Of a stretch of DNA of 23,327 nucleotides, positions 1 to 7,873 are shown piece by piece (the stretch's first letter is position 1; every line of letters starts with the position of its first letter). The DNA lies in the NCBI GenBank assembly GCA_036507695.1, contig DATCIR010000269.1, positions 1 through 23,327 on the forward strand. The letters are read 5' to 3'. The translations under genes were made by a program, and so were the position numbers. The stretch comes from JAKEGK01 sp036507695 (GTDB lineage Bacteria > Pseudomonadota > Gammaproteobacteria > SZUA-152). The notes below the pieces were generated by a model. The model ran no database searches and was not told the origin of the DNA. It saw only the letters and a list, made by a program, of their open reading frames with translations.

Positions 1-225
1 TCTCACCAGGATCGCGGGAGCAGACGCAGGATTCGTGTTCGTAGGCGCCGCTCTGGAGCGAAAGTCATAGCCGTAGCTATGGCTTGAGTGAAGAGCAAGC
101 CTACGGACGCGAAGACCAGTCTGAACCGCGATAGGCCGGAGCGCTGAACAGTGTGTCTTCGCTTTATGATGCATAGCCGTTTGTTTTTCCATCTTTTCAT
201 GATCGTTAGCGGCCGCCTGGTGAGA
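1..225. repeat. Palindromic MITE-like element, possibly continuing left of the window
   Basis: The first ten bases, TCTCACCAGG, return as a perfect inverted copy, CCTGGTGAGA, at 216-225. Inside is a nested imperfect palindrome centred near 72: 11-17 pairs with 126-132, 32-46 pairs with 99-113 (13 of 15 positions), and 66-81 is a perfect hairpin (CATAGC, loop CGTA, GCTATG). Positions 133-215 lie outside the inner palindrome and make the right half longer. A 65-codon open frame on the minus strand (3-200) mirrors the palindrome and I do not regard it as a gene. The right end lies exactly where the downstream thioredoxin-like reading frame resumes. This suggests a non-autonomous element that inserted into that gene. 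No target duplication can be tested because the left flank is outside the window. Confidence 0.55.
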
Positions 226-773
226 AATGCGGGTTAATTGGGCAACTCGAGGTAGCTGACGCCGCAAGCCGGCCGGACTTGCTTGAGCATTATGGAATAA
301 AGTCAGTGCCATGGTTAAAGTTGGGTGAATTCGTATTTCCCGGTGTGCAGCGAGAAATGGAATTGCGCAAGTGGATTGAGCAACTGGCCACCCCGGACGG
401 CATTGCCGCTTACTTAAAACACTTGTTGGAATCGGGTGATCTGGCGCTTGCCATCCGGTTGGTTCGGGATAATCCGGCGTTTATTAATAACCTGCTTGGG
501 CTCGTAGCGGATGAAAACAAGGATATCAGAATGCAATTGGGGGTGAGCGCCATATTTGAAGCATTGGAAGGGAGTGCATTATTGCGGGATATTGTTGACC
601 GGCTGGGAGAATTGACGGTGCACCACAATCCAAAAATAAGAGCGGATATCGCGCACTTCCTATCGTTAAGCCATCACGAAAAGGCGCTAGCTTATTTACA
701 AATGCTCGCGAAGGACTCTGATCGAGAAGTTAGGGATATTGCCAACGATGCACTTCGCAATACCGCGCATTGA
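226..773 (+). pseudogene. N-terminally truncated thioredoxin-fold protein with HEAT-like C-terminus
   Basis: The frame is open from a stop at 207-209 to the TGA ending at 773. Just after the palindromic element it reads CGLIGQLEVADAASRPDLL and then YGIKSVPWLKLGEF, which resembles the second half of a thioredoxin fold: a strand, a helix, then the SVP turn with the cis-proline. The first strand and the CxxC active site that should come before it are absent, because the frame runs into the element at 225. The remaining ~130 residues are helical and resemble HEAT-type repeats (for example DIRMQLGVSAIFEAL and PKIRADIAHFLS). The first usable start is a TTG at 279, with no convincing ribosome binding site. 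It would give 164 residues without an active site. I infer a disrupted gene. A truncated but expressed helical protein remains possible. Confidence 0.6.
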
Positions 774-957
774 GCTATTATTAGTTACTCACAAAACAGT
801 TCTTTACGATAAAGATATTTGCGTTACCGCTATTTACAATACAGCAGAATAAACCACACGAATCTTAGCAGTTATTTAGTGACCAGATTATTGCGCATTA
901 AAATTAATTGATTGCTAAGGGTGAACAGACAGAGAATAATGATTGCCACCGTATTTG

Positions 958-1013
958 CACTTTGTGCCAATCACTTCGCGTCAATCACTTTGCGCCAATA
1001 ACTTTGCGTCAAT
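958..1013. repeat. Four tandem 14-bp units directly upstream of fnr
   Basis: Four consecutive 14-bp units fit without gaps: CACTTTGTGCCAAT (958), CACTTCGCGTCAAT (972), CACTTTGCGCCAAT (986) and AACTTTGCGTCAAT (1000). The array ends 17 bases before the fnr ATG and so lies in its leader or core promoter. The units are not FNR boxes: each ends in CAAT, but the TTGAT half-site is missing. The shared CTTTGCG core recurs in arrays at 7536-7595 and 18043-18066. Confidence 0.85.
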
Positions 1014-1017
1014 AAAC

Positions 1018-1022
1018 AAGGA
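1018..1022 (+). promoter_or_regulatory. Ribosome binding site of fnr
   Basis: AAGGA lies eight bases before the ATG at 1031 and supports that start. The resulting protein also begins with the cysteine cluster expected at the N-terminus of FNR. Confidence 0.7.
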
Positions 1023-1030
1023 TATCAGTA

Positions 1031-1771
1031 ATGGATCCAGTAAAAGTTCTTTGTAGTGATTGCCGGTTACGTAACCTTTGTTTACCGGTTGGGCTGGCGG
1101 GAAAGGAGCTGAAACAGCTTGAAGAAATCATCAAGCAGCCCCGGCCTCTACAAAAAGGACAGCGCCTCTATCTGCCCGGCGATAAATTTCATTACCTTTT
1201 CATAGTCCGCAGCGGGACACTAAAAACCTACACCACAACCAGTTCAGGGCAACAACAAATCATCGGCTTTCATCTCCCGGGCGAATTGGTTGGTCTGGAT
1301 GGCGTGAGTGACGGTGCCTACTCCAGTACGGCCGAAACCATGGAAATGACCAGTGTTTGTGAGCTGCCATTTACAAAACTGGAAAACGTCATGGGGCAGG
1401 TAAAAATTTTGCAGCATCAGGTGCATCGTCTGATGAGCAAGGAACTTTTAACGGACCAACAATTGCTGTTACAAATGGGTAAAATGAATGCGGAACAAAG
1501 AGTCGCGGCGTTCCTGTTGAATATTGCCTGCCGCTTTCATCAGCGTGGATTTTCCGCGAGTGAATTTCATTTGCCAATGACGCGATCAGACATTGGAAAC
1601 TATCTTGGTTTGGCGGTCGAAACCGTAAGCCGGCAGTTTAGTCATTTTCAGGAATTGAATGTGGTGAAAGTGTCCCGAAAACATATCATTATCCAAAATC
1701 CGGAATTTCTGCGCTTGATTACCAATTTCGACATCAAACATCAGCATGGAAAGGAAGCGACGCACTGCTAA
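1031..1771 (+). CDS. fnr: FNR/ANR-family oxygen-responsive transcription regulator
   Basis: This is a 246-residue Crp/FNR-family protein. Cysteines at 8, 11, 17 and 110 lie exactly twelve residues before the [4Fe-4S] ligands of E. coli FNR (20, 23, 29, 122). A cyclic-nucleotide-binding-like beta-roll occupies about residues 25-140. The C-terminal helix-turn-helix (about 183-207) contains E197, S200 and R201, matching the E..SR residues that read TTGAT half-sites in FNR. In the family, the intact cluster drives dimerisation and DNA binding without oxygen, and oxygen destroys it. The gene is monocistronic and convergent with tusE. No good FNR box lies in the 257 bases upstream, so autoregulation is not evident; a 14-bp tandem array lies there instead. 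A good FNR-like box does occur at 20085. The protein would equally be called anr in pseudomonad naming. The family assignment is very secure. Confidence 0.95.
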   Translation: MDPVKVLCSDCRLRNLCLPVGLAGKELKQLEEIIKQPRPLQKGQRLYLPGDKFHYLFIVRSGTLKTYTTTSSGQQQIIGFHLPGELVGLDGVSDGAYSSTAETMEMTSVCELPFTKLENVMGQVKILQHQVHRLMSKELLTDQQLLLQMGKMNAEQRVAAFLLNIACRFHQRGFSASEFHLPMTRSDIGNYLGLAVETVSRQFSHFQELNVVKVSRKHIIIQNPEFLRLITNFDIKHQHGKEATHC

Positions 1772-1830
1772 GGCGGTTTTATTCAGTTTGTCCCAATCGG
1801 GAATTTTTTCATTTCCGAAACAGGCTAAAC

Positions 1831-1858
1831 AAAAACCCCTTATTAATAGTGCAAGGGG
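1831..1858 (-). terminator. Rho-independent terminator after tusE
   Basis: Read on the minus strand, a six-pair stem (CCCCTT with AAGGGG, 11-base loop) is followed by TTTTTG. It lies about 50-75 bases beyond the tusE stop, between the convergent tusE and fnr genes. The T-run is only on the minus-strand side. Confidence 0.65.
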
Positions 1859-1905
1859 CTACTGTAAACGTTGGGAAAAACGCTCGCGAATAGAGAAAAC
1901 TAGAC

Positions 1906-2241
1906 TCAGCTACATCCTTTGGGCCGCGGTAATCCGGCGACTTTATTCGCGCATTTGATTAATCCGGTAGGAAACAACGAGTAAATATACTTTTGGTCGC
2001 TGCGTTCCTCGCCATATTTTTTCTTCATGATTTTGGAAAAAGCGCGTGGCTCGGCGACGATACCATTTTCCAGAAAATATTCACGCGCGGTATTGATGAT
2101 ATCCCAATGTTGCTGCGTTAATTCAGGAATCTTTTCGTTTTTGGCAATCTCTACCGCCAGCTCCTCACTCCATTCATCCAGGTTTTCCAGCCAACCGGCT
2201 TCACTGAGCTGTATTATTTTTTCGTTTACAACCGCTTGCAT
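1906..2241 (-). CDS. tusE: TusE/DsrC-family sulfur-relay protein
   Basis: This 111-residue protein has the DsrC/TusE fold signature: WLENLDEWSEELA, LTQQHWDIINTAREYF and the C-terminal arm GLPRPKGCS with cysteine next to last. TusE takes sulfur from the TusBCD complex and passes it to MnmA for 2-thiouridylation of tRNA. The second cysteine that defines sulfite-reductase-linked DsrC (ten residues between the two) is replaced here by Asn. An extra Cys lies two residues earlier, in the string IKCANKVAG. This favours TusE over DsrC. I chose the ATG at 2239-2241 because AGGAG lies eight bases upstream and the length then matches the ~109-residue family. The frame could start 20 codons earlier, but that extension is not conserved-looking. 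The gene stands alone, convergent with fnr, and no tusBCD genes are nearby. Confidence 0.9.
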   Translation of the reverse strand: MQAVVNEKIIQLSEAGWLENLDEWSEELAVEIAKNEKIPELTQQHWDIINTAREYFLENGIVAEPRAFSKIMKKKYGEERSDQKYIYSLFPTGLIKCANKVAGLPRPKGCS

Positions 2242-2249
2242 GGGTAAAA

Positions 2250-2254
2250 CTCCT
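2250..2254 (-). promoter_or_regulatory. Ribosome binding site fixing the tusE start
   Basis: AGGAG on the minus strand lies eight bases before the ATG at 2241. It decides between this start and the longer open frame reaching 2301. Confidence 0.75.
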
Positions 2255-2384
2255 AAGTATTTGGGGGGATTTAACTGCTGAGAGTATTGCTGGGGAATCA
2301 TAGCAGAAGCGTTGTGAAATGATGTATCTAATTTAGGATAAGGAAGGAACAGGGGTGACCGGGAATGCAGCCGGGTGAAACGTA

Positions 2385-2426
2385 CCTGAATGTGCCTGTA
2401 CTAACACGCCTTCACACGCATTCAGG
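2385..2426. other. Hairpin in the tusE-phoH intergenic region
   Basis: CCTGAATGTG (2385-2394) pairs with CGCATTCAGG (2417-2426), giving ten pairs including one G-T around a 22-base loop. Neither side has a T-run, so it is not a typical terminator. The rest of the 344-base gap (2242-2585) is GC-rich near phoH and holds no gene I can support. Confidence 0.35.
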
Positions 2427-2585
2427 CTCGTCCCTGCCGCCAATCCCGGATGTGCGCTCGTTGCAGAGTTAACTACTTAGTCGCGCGTTCGCGGCGCCGG
2501 CTGAGTCAATTTTCGTGTCGGTTTGACGCCGGTATTTGGGTCCGTCTGACTTTGGCTTAAGCACAATAGCGCCGCGCCGCCGGAG

Positions 2586-3980
2586 TTAGAGATTTGACTC
2601 GGCAAATTCCGCCAATAATGAGCGCGGCACCCCGTTAAGTTGAATGCTCCCGCCATGGGCAAAGCCTTTGAACCGCTCGGTCATATAAGTCAGGCCCGAG
2701 CTGGTCGGTGTTAAATAGGGGGTATCGATCTGTGCGAGATTGCCCAGGCAAATCACTTTACTGCCTTCACCGGCGCGGGTGAGTATGGCTTTCATTTGAT
2801 AAGGCGTCAAATTCTGGCATTCGTCGATAATTATCAGGCTCTTTTGAAAACTGCGGCCACGGATATAATTTAACGCCTTGAGTTCGATATTGGCCTTCGA
2901 TTTGATATAGGCAATGCTTTCCTGGGGTTTTTCATCCCGCAGGTGTAATGCCTCCAGATTGTCACTAATTCCACCCAGCCAGGGATCCATTTTTTCCTGC
3001 TCGGTACCCGGTAGAAAGCCATGGTCTTCCGCAAGCGGCGGAGTGCTGCGGGTGACAATAATTTTGTTATATAACTTGTACTCGACAGTCATTTCCAGAG
3101 CCGCCGCCAATGCCAAAATGGTTTTTCCCGATCCGGCGGCACCCGTCAAAGTCACCAAATGGACATTTGGGTCCAATAACAGGTTTAGGGCGAAGGCCTG
3201 GTAGATGTTGCGCGGCGCCAGGTCCCATACTTTTTGCTGCAACAGCCTGTCTTTACGCAGATCCCATAACGTGACGTGCTGTTTATCGACTTGCTGAACG
3301 CGGCCGACAAATCCCGCTTCATCAACGATAAACTGGTTGGCATAAATCTCAAATTTCAGGCTCTCGGAGGGTATCTTATGGTAAGTCTGACCGTCGATCT
3401 GATTGCTCTCGACCACGTTAATGTGTTCCCAGAATGAACCTTCGATTTTTATAAAACCTTTAGTGAGTTGCTTGATATCAGAGACTAGCTGGTCGTTATG
3501 GTAATCTTCGGATGCGATTCCGCACGCCCGCGCTTTTAGCCGCATGTTGATATCCTTGGTGACCAGCACGACTCTAAAGCCTGGATTCTCGTCTTGATAT
3601 GCTTTTAAGCAATTGATGATTTGATTGTCGCTAGTATTATCTGGCAAACAATTGCTGTCTTGAAGACCGGCGTATTTAGTCATAAGGACGGACAGCTTGC
3701 CAACAGGCCGCTCACCGCTTTTTCGTTGAATGGGAACACCGCTGGTGACTAATTCCGGAGAAGCGTTTTGCAATACACTGTCGATCAGGCGAATTGCTGA
3801 GCGGCAGTCGGCGCCGAAGGCTTGCTTGCTGGTTTTCAGCCGGTCGAGTTCTTCAAGGACAGTAATGGGGATGATAACGTGATTATCGTCGAAGTTCAGC
3901 AGAGAATTGGGATCGTGTATGAGAACATTGGTATCGAGTACATAAGCTTTTTTCAGGTCGCTTCTATGCTCTTTGTTCAT
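2586..3980 (-). CDS. PIN-domain/PhoH-type ATPase (YlaK/PhoH2 architecture)
   Basis: This 464-residue cytoplasmic protein has two domains. The N-terminal PIN nuclease domain (about 10-150) shows YVLDTNVLIHDP (D16), VLEELDRLK and VTKDINM (D143), which supply acidic metal-binding residues. The C-terminal PhoH domain (about 250-460) has Walker A TGAAGSGKT (279-287) and Walker B LIIIDE followed by CQN (382-389). Family members with this architecture have ATP-dependent RNA unwinding and RNase activity, and in mycobacteria (PhoH2) they pair with a small antitoxin-like partner. No such partner is fused or closely linked here. The gene could start at GTG 3989, but ATG 3980 has an AGGTGG-type site just upstream, so I chose it. 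The domain assignment is secure. The physiological role is not known from the sequence. Confidence 0.92.
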   Translation of the reverse strand: MNKEHRSDLKKAYVLDTNVLIHDPNSLLNFDDNHVIIPITVLEELDRLKTSKQAFGADCRSAIRLIDSVLQNASPELVTSGVPIQRKSGERPVGKLSVLMTKYAGLQDSNCLPDNTSDNQIINCLKAYQDENPGFRVVLVTKDINMRLKARACGIASEDYHNDQLVSDIKQLTKGFIKIEGSFWEHINVVESNQIDGQTYHKIPSESLKFEIYANQFIVDEAGFVGRVQQVDKQHVTLWDLRKDRLLQQKVWDLAPRNIYQAFALNLLLDPNVHLVTLTGAAGSGKTILALAAALEMTVEYKLYNKIIVTRSTPPLAEDHGFLPGTEQEKMDPWLGGISDNLEALHLRDEKPQESIAYIKSKANIELKALNYIRGRSFQKSLIIIDECQNLTPYQMKAILTRAGEGSKVICLGNLAQIDTPYLTPTSSGLTYMTERFKGFAHGGSIQLNGVPRSLLAEFAESNL

Positions 3981-4459
3981 GCGCACCACCTTTACATCAT
4001 TAAATAATACACATTAGTGCAACTGAATATTACAAGGGTATGACATCGCACATATCTTAAAATTTAGATGAAATAATCGCCTCCCGCCAGCCTGATTTTA
4101 GCAAGTTGCCAAAATATAATGTAAATTTGTTGGTGAAATTCATATCATCAATGCTGTCGATTTATAAAATACAGATATATTCGAGAAATGTGACTCACTC
4201 AACATTATATTAGCAGCTCGGGTAAAAACCGCCAATTTATCAGGAGATCAAATACAGGATAAAACCGGGAACATTGTTATGCGTTTGAGTTGTAGTGCCT
4301 GCGGCTGCCTTTGGTCTTCACACTGTTCGGGCCAGTTGTCGGATTGCACAAGGCCATGGTAATTACCGTTACTGTGCGGGTGACGCGCCCGGTGGAGCGT
4401 TACCGGCGCAGAGCAGGACAGGCTGGGAAAGTGCGAGGTGCGTGGCAATCGGGAGAACA
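3981..4459. other. Intergenic region without a supported gene
   Basis: About 480 bases separate phoH from the small unknown gene. The phoH-proximal half is AT-rich and probably holds the phoH promoter, though I cannot single out one. Open frames in the other half (for example 4248-4460 minus) lack ribosome binding sites and recognisable content. I see no repeat or RNA. Confidence 0.5.
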
Positions 4460-4798
4460 CTAATTAATTGACGTTGTACCGGTAATAAGGTTGGTAATAT
4501 TGATGGAAGGGCTGATTTCAATGATGATCGTTTCGTGCAGGTCGATCTCATCTGTTTCGATATATTCCTGCAGGTTTTCGCAGATTTCCAGAATGGTGTT
4601 AATTCCCATTCGATTCGGGTCAGCATGCCCTAATTTTTGAAGACTATGCTTTAAATTGTCGATGTAGTTTCGAAATGCCTCGGTACGCTCAAAAAGTTTT
4701 TCCTGCGCAAACGCGGGTCTGAATGAGATATGCAGCTCGCGATTCAACGAGGTTTCGTCCTCCTGCACAGTAATATTTAAAGGTCCTTCGATTTCCAT
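4460..4798 (-). CDS. Small cytoplasmic protein of unknown function
   Basis: This 112-residue protein is acidic in its first half and has no signal peptide or membrane segment. I do not recognise a family. It opens with beta-strand-like stretches (PLNITVQEDE, ELHISFRPAF), continues with a long amphipathic helix (LFERTEAFRNYIDNLKHSLQ), a second helix (GINTILEICENLQEYIE) and a closing strand (TIIIEISPSINI). That is an alpha/beta layout with one cysteine. The ATG at 4798 is supported by GGAG about eight bases upstream. It lies 150 bases downstream of the GGDEF-EAL gene on the same strand, too far to assume co-translation, although a shared transcript is possible. Confidence 0.7.
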   Translation of the reverse strand: MEIEGPLNITVQEDETSLNRELHISFRPAFAQEKLFERTEAFRNYIDNLKHSLQKLGHADPNRMGINTILEICENLQEYIETDEIDLHETIIIEISPSINITNLITGTTSIN

Positions 4799-4948
4799 TG
4801 GGTGACTCCGGCTAGCTACGGTTTCAGAGAAATGTACATTGTCAACATGTTAACAAGCTTCCTGGTTTAGTCAATAATAGAAATAAAAAACAACTGCTGC
4901 CGTTTGGAAATAGATACGCGATTTTGCCCGCCTATCCATCGGCGAGTG

Positions 4949-7513
4949 TTAAATGGTTTTTTTTGCCAGGATTGGTTGTGCGGAATTCATGAACTCCACC
5001 AGTTGTTTCGCATCCAACGGAAAACTTATAAGAAATCCCTGAGCAGCGTCGCAATTCATATTCTTTAGTGCGTCATAGACTTCCTGATGTTCGACGCCTT
5101 CCGCGATAACCTCGATGCCGAGATTGTGCGCAAGGTCAATCGTGGATTTGACAATAGCGAAATCATTTTCGTCCTGAATGATATCCATTACGAAGGACTT
5201 ATCGATTTTTAATTCGTTTACCGGCAATTTTTTAAGGTAGGCCAGCGAGGAAAAGCCGGTGCCGAAATCGTCTATGGATAGCCGGATTTTCATGTTGCTA
5301 ATTTCGGCCAGGGTCTTAAGGGAACGTTTGGGATTGGCCATCATGGCGCTTTCGGTTATTTCCAGGGTGATGGATTCCGGCTGTACGGGAAAATCAATTA
5401 ACAGCGTTTTGATAAATGCAATCAGATCAGGGTTTCGCAGATTGTACATGGAAAGGTTAATGGAGACATTGATCAGCATATTTTGCTGTTGCCAGTTACT
5501 AATCTGTTGCATAGCCTCCTGCATCACCCATTTTGTTACATCGTCAATCATGCCGGTTTGTTCGGCGAGAGTGATTATTTGATCCGGGGGAATAGCGCCG
5601 TATTTTGGGTGTTCCCAACGTAATAGGGCTTCAACACCAATAACACTTTCGTTCTTGAGGGAGATTTTAGGTTGATAGTACAGTTTAAGCCGTTTTTGTT
5701 CCAGCGCGTCACGTAAATCACTGATCAAGGCCAGGCGTCCGATACTGTAATCATCATCCCTTGGATTGTACACGGCGAAACCCAGTTGGCTTCGTTTGGC
5801 AACATACATCGCGACATCGGCGTGCTGGATCAAAGTGGCCGCATCTTTGCCGTGGGCGGGGTACTCCGCCAGGCCGATACTGGCCTTAATAAACAAATTG
5901 AGTTCATCAATTACAAAAACATTATCAAGCGCCGCGGTGATTTTTTTTGTAATAGCCAAAGCCGTTGCAATGTTGGTATCCGGCAACAATATGGCGTATT
6001 CATCTCCACCGAGCCGCGCAACGGTGTCGGCCTGACGCAAGGTGTTCAACAGGCGTTGGCCTACTTCTTTCAGTACATTGTCACCGATATGATGGCCAAG
6101 GGTGTCGTTGATTTCCTTGAACCGGTCCAGGTCAATCATTATCAAAGTCAGATTCTTGTGGTCGCGTCTGGCAACGTTTATCGCCTGTTCCATCCGGTCA
6201 TGCAGCAGGGTGCGATTGGGAAGGTCTGTTAACGCGTCATGCAACGCCTGGTGCTCCAGGTCGGCCTGACGGGTGTGGACTTGCTTACGCATTTCGGAAA
6301 AAGCGTCAATAAGGTTTTGGGTTTCCCGGGTGCGTACCGCGGGCAGCAGAATACCACTTTTGCCAAATGCTTCCGCTTTCAGTGCGCGTGCCACGGAGTC
6401 AATGGGGCGGAATACCAGCCGTTGCAAGGAGAGAATGGTAAGAATGATAAACGCCAAGCCAAATCCCGCGATTATTTGCAACATTGTAGTCTGCAGCCGG
6501 GCTACCTGGCTTAAGGCCTGCACGTCACGGTTTCCGGACGATTCGATCGCCTTGTCCAGGGTCGCCAGCGAATTGTCAATTTCTGTCAGCCGGGGCTGTA
6601 TAATGTCCTTGATAAATTTGGTATCGGCGCGCCAGGCGTCGGAACGGTGGATATTTTTAACACCCAAGTAACCTTGATGCCAGCCACGTGCGCTGCTGAT
6701 TATGTCCTCCAAGGCGGCACTGACTTCAAAGGAAAGTTTGCCGTCCTTATCATATTTAGCGAGCTGCTGAAAATAGACCTCTAACTGCTCGTACATGGTT
6801 TCAATGGAATCTTCCTGAAGGGGTAATGAGGCCTCATCAAATGAGCCGACTCGGTTGGCCAGGTACAAGCGAAAATTCGATAGCGTTTGAGTCCAGAGGT
6901 GACGCAAATCAACAAAGATACTGTAAAGTTCAGGCTTTGCTGTAAGTTTGTCCCTAATAATGGGATCGTCCAGTATCAAAGCAATGGCGTTATTCAAATT
7001 GTTGCGATTAGGCTGCATGACATTGTTGCCTAATTCAAGCGACGGATACTGGCGGTTAGGGTCGATACGTACCTGCATCAGCTCTTCAACTTCGCCATCG
7101 AGTAATTCAAAAGAACTGATCAGGTTCTTAACCGTCAGTGTAAGCTCATGGTCAGTGATCCAGCCGTAGGATAACAGTGATTTGCTGAGATTGATGGCGT
7201 TATGCAATAAATTGTGTATGCGTTGTTTCGTGTCTTTACGTGTGGGATCCAGCAAAAAGGCGTCCAGGGATTTATAACCGTCAAATACGCTGATACGAAT
7301 TTGGCTGACCTGGTCGAGGAGTTGGCGGCGTGTTTCTATGTTGGCCGTGGTTTCCTTGGTGATTATTCTGACGTTTCTATATCCTAAAAACGCTACGATT
7401 ATAATTAGAACTGCTAAAAGGCCCGCAAACAAGATGTAGCGGCTCTTTAGACTATTTGACAGGTTGAGTTTCAAGTATGTATTGGAACCGGCGGTTGAAC
7501 AGCTGCAAGGCAA
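4949..7513 (-). CDS. Membrane-bound GGDEF-EAL c-di-GMP turnover protein
   Basis: An 854-residue inner-membrane sensor. TM1 (about 26-47) and TM2 (about 343-364) enclose a ~295-residue mostly helical periplasmic region of no family I recognise. A HAMP-like linker (366-415) follows. The GGDEF domain has GGDEY at 502-506 and an inhibitory I-site RQAD at 493-496. The EAL domain has EAL (628-630), N686, the E718-containing EITE, DD (748-749), K769 and E805, so both diguanylate cyclase and phosphodiesterase residues are intact. The net activity cannot be read from sequence. The start is uncertain: the only start codon between the stop at 7523-7525 and TM1 that gives full length is TTG at 7513, with no evident ribosome binding site, and no ATG occurs before TM1. 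A 15-bp tandem array lies 22 bases upstream. The domain call is firm and the 5' end is weak. Confidence 0.92.
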   Translation of the reverse strand: MPCSCSTAGSNTYLKLNLSNSLKSRYILFAGLLAVLIIIVAFLGYRNVRIITKETTANIETRRQLLDQVSQIRISVFDGYKSLDAFLLDPTRKDTKQRIHNLLHNAINLSKSLLSYGWITDHELTLTVKNLISSFELLDGEVEELMQVRIDPNRQYPSLELGNNVMQPNRNNLNNAIALILDDPIIRDKLTAKPELYSIFVDLRHLWTQTLSNFRLYLANRVGSFDEASLPLQEDSIETMYEQLEVYFQQLAKYDKDGKLSFEVSAALEDIISSARGWHQGYLGVKNIHRSDAWRADTKFIKDIIQPRLTEIDNSLATLDKAIESSGNRDVQALSQVARLQTTMLQIIAGFGLAFIILTILSLQRLVFRPIDSVARALKAEAFGKSGILLPAVRTRETQNLIDAFSEMRKQVHTRQADLEHQALHDALTDLPNRTLLHDRMEQAINVARRDHKNLTLIMIDLDRFKEINDTLGHHIGDNVLKEVGQRLLNTLRQADTVARLGGDEYAILLPDTNIATALAITKKITAALDNVFVIDELNLFIKASIGLAEYPAHGKDAATLIQHADVAMYVAKRSQLGFAVYNPRDDDYSIGRLALISDLRDALEQKRLKLYYQPKISLKNESVIGVEALLRWEHPKYGAIPPDQIITLAEQTGMIDDVTKWVMQEAMQQISNWQQQNMLINVSINLSMYNLRNPDLIAFIKTLLIDFPVQPESITLEITESAMMANPKRSLKTLAEISNMKIRLSIDDFGTGFSSLAYLKKLPVNELKIDKSFVMDIIQDENDFAIVKSTIDLAHNLGIEVIAEGVEHQEVYDALKNMNCDAAQGFLISFPLDAKQLVEFMNSAQPILAKKTI

Positions 7514-7535
7514 GCTAGATAATTACGATATTATT

Positions 7536-7595
7536 GTTTCTACGTAAAGTGTTTCTACGTAAAGTGTTTCTACGTAAAGTGTCTCTGCGCAAAGT
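7536..7595. repeat. Four tandem 15-bp units upstream of the GGDEF-EAL gene
   Basis: GTTTCTACGTAAAGT occurs three times identically (7536, 7551, 7566), then once as GTCTCTGCGCAAAGT (7581). On the minus strand, which is the coding direction of the downstream gene, the last unit reads ACTTTGCGCAGAGAC and shares CACTTTGCGC with the array in front of fnr. Three identical copies point to recent expansion or homogenisation. Confidence 0.9.
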
Positions 7596-7873
7596 GAGTT
7601 ATGGCACGGAGCGCCCGTGTTTTTACCCATGGTTTTACAAACAACAGCATATATCGTCAATTGGCAGCATGCCTTAATAAATATATTCTTACACAAAAAC
7701 AGCTTGGGTCAAATGAAATATATTTTCCTGCCCTGAGCCAATTAATCTGTTTAGTGAAGGTATTTGAAAGTAGGCCGGTAATAGCGGAATTTATAGGTAC
7801 ACCTGCCACGTCGTCATACAAACTCCGGCGTTTGATAAACGAGAGGCAGGGAGAAGCAAGTCGTTTTAACTTA
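7596..7873. other. Intergenic region without a supported gene
   Basis: This stretch separates the GGDEF-EAL gene from the end of the DUF6515-type gene. A plus-strand open frame (7601-7984) crosses it but runs antisense into that gene and has no ribosome binding site or recognisable content. Promoter elements for the minus-strand GGDEF-EAL gene should lie here, but I cannot point to one. Confidence 0.5.

Noticed and set aside
3..200. 65-codon minus-strand frame at the window start
   Set aside because: It lies wholly inside a palindromic element, has no ribosome binding site and mirrors the repeat structure.
905..920. TTGAT half-site upstream of fnr considered as an autoregulatory FNR box
   Set aside because: The second half reads AAGGG, not ATCAA, so only one half-site is present.
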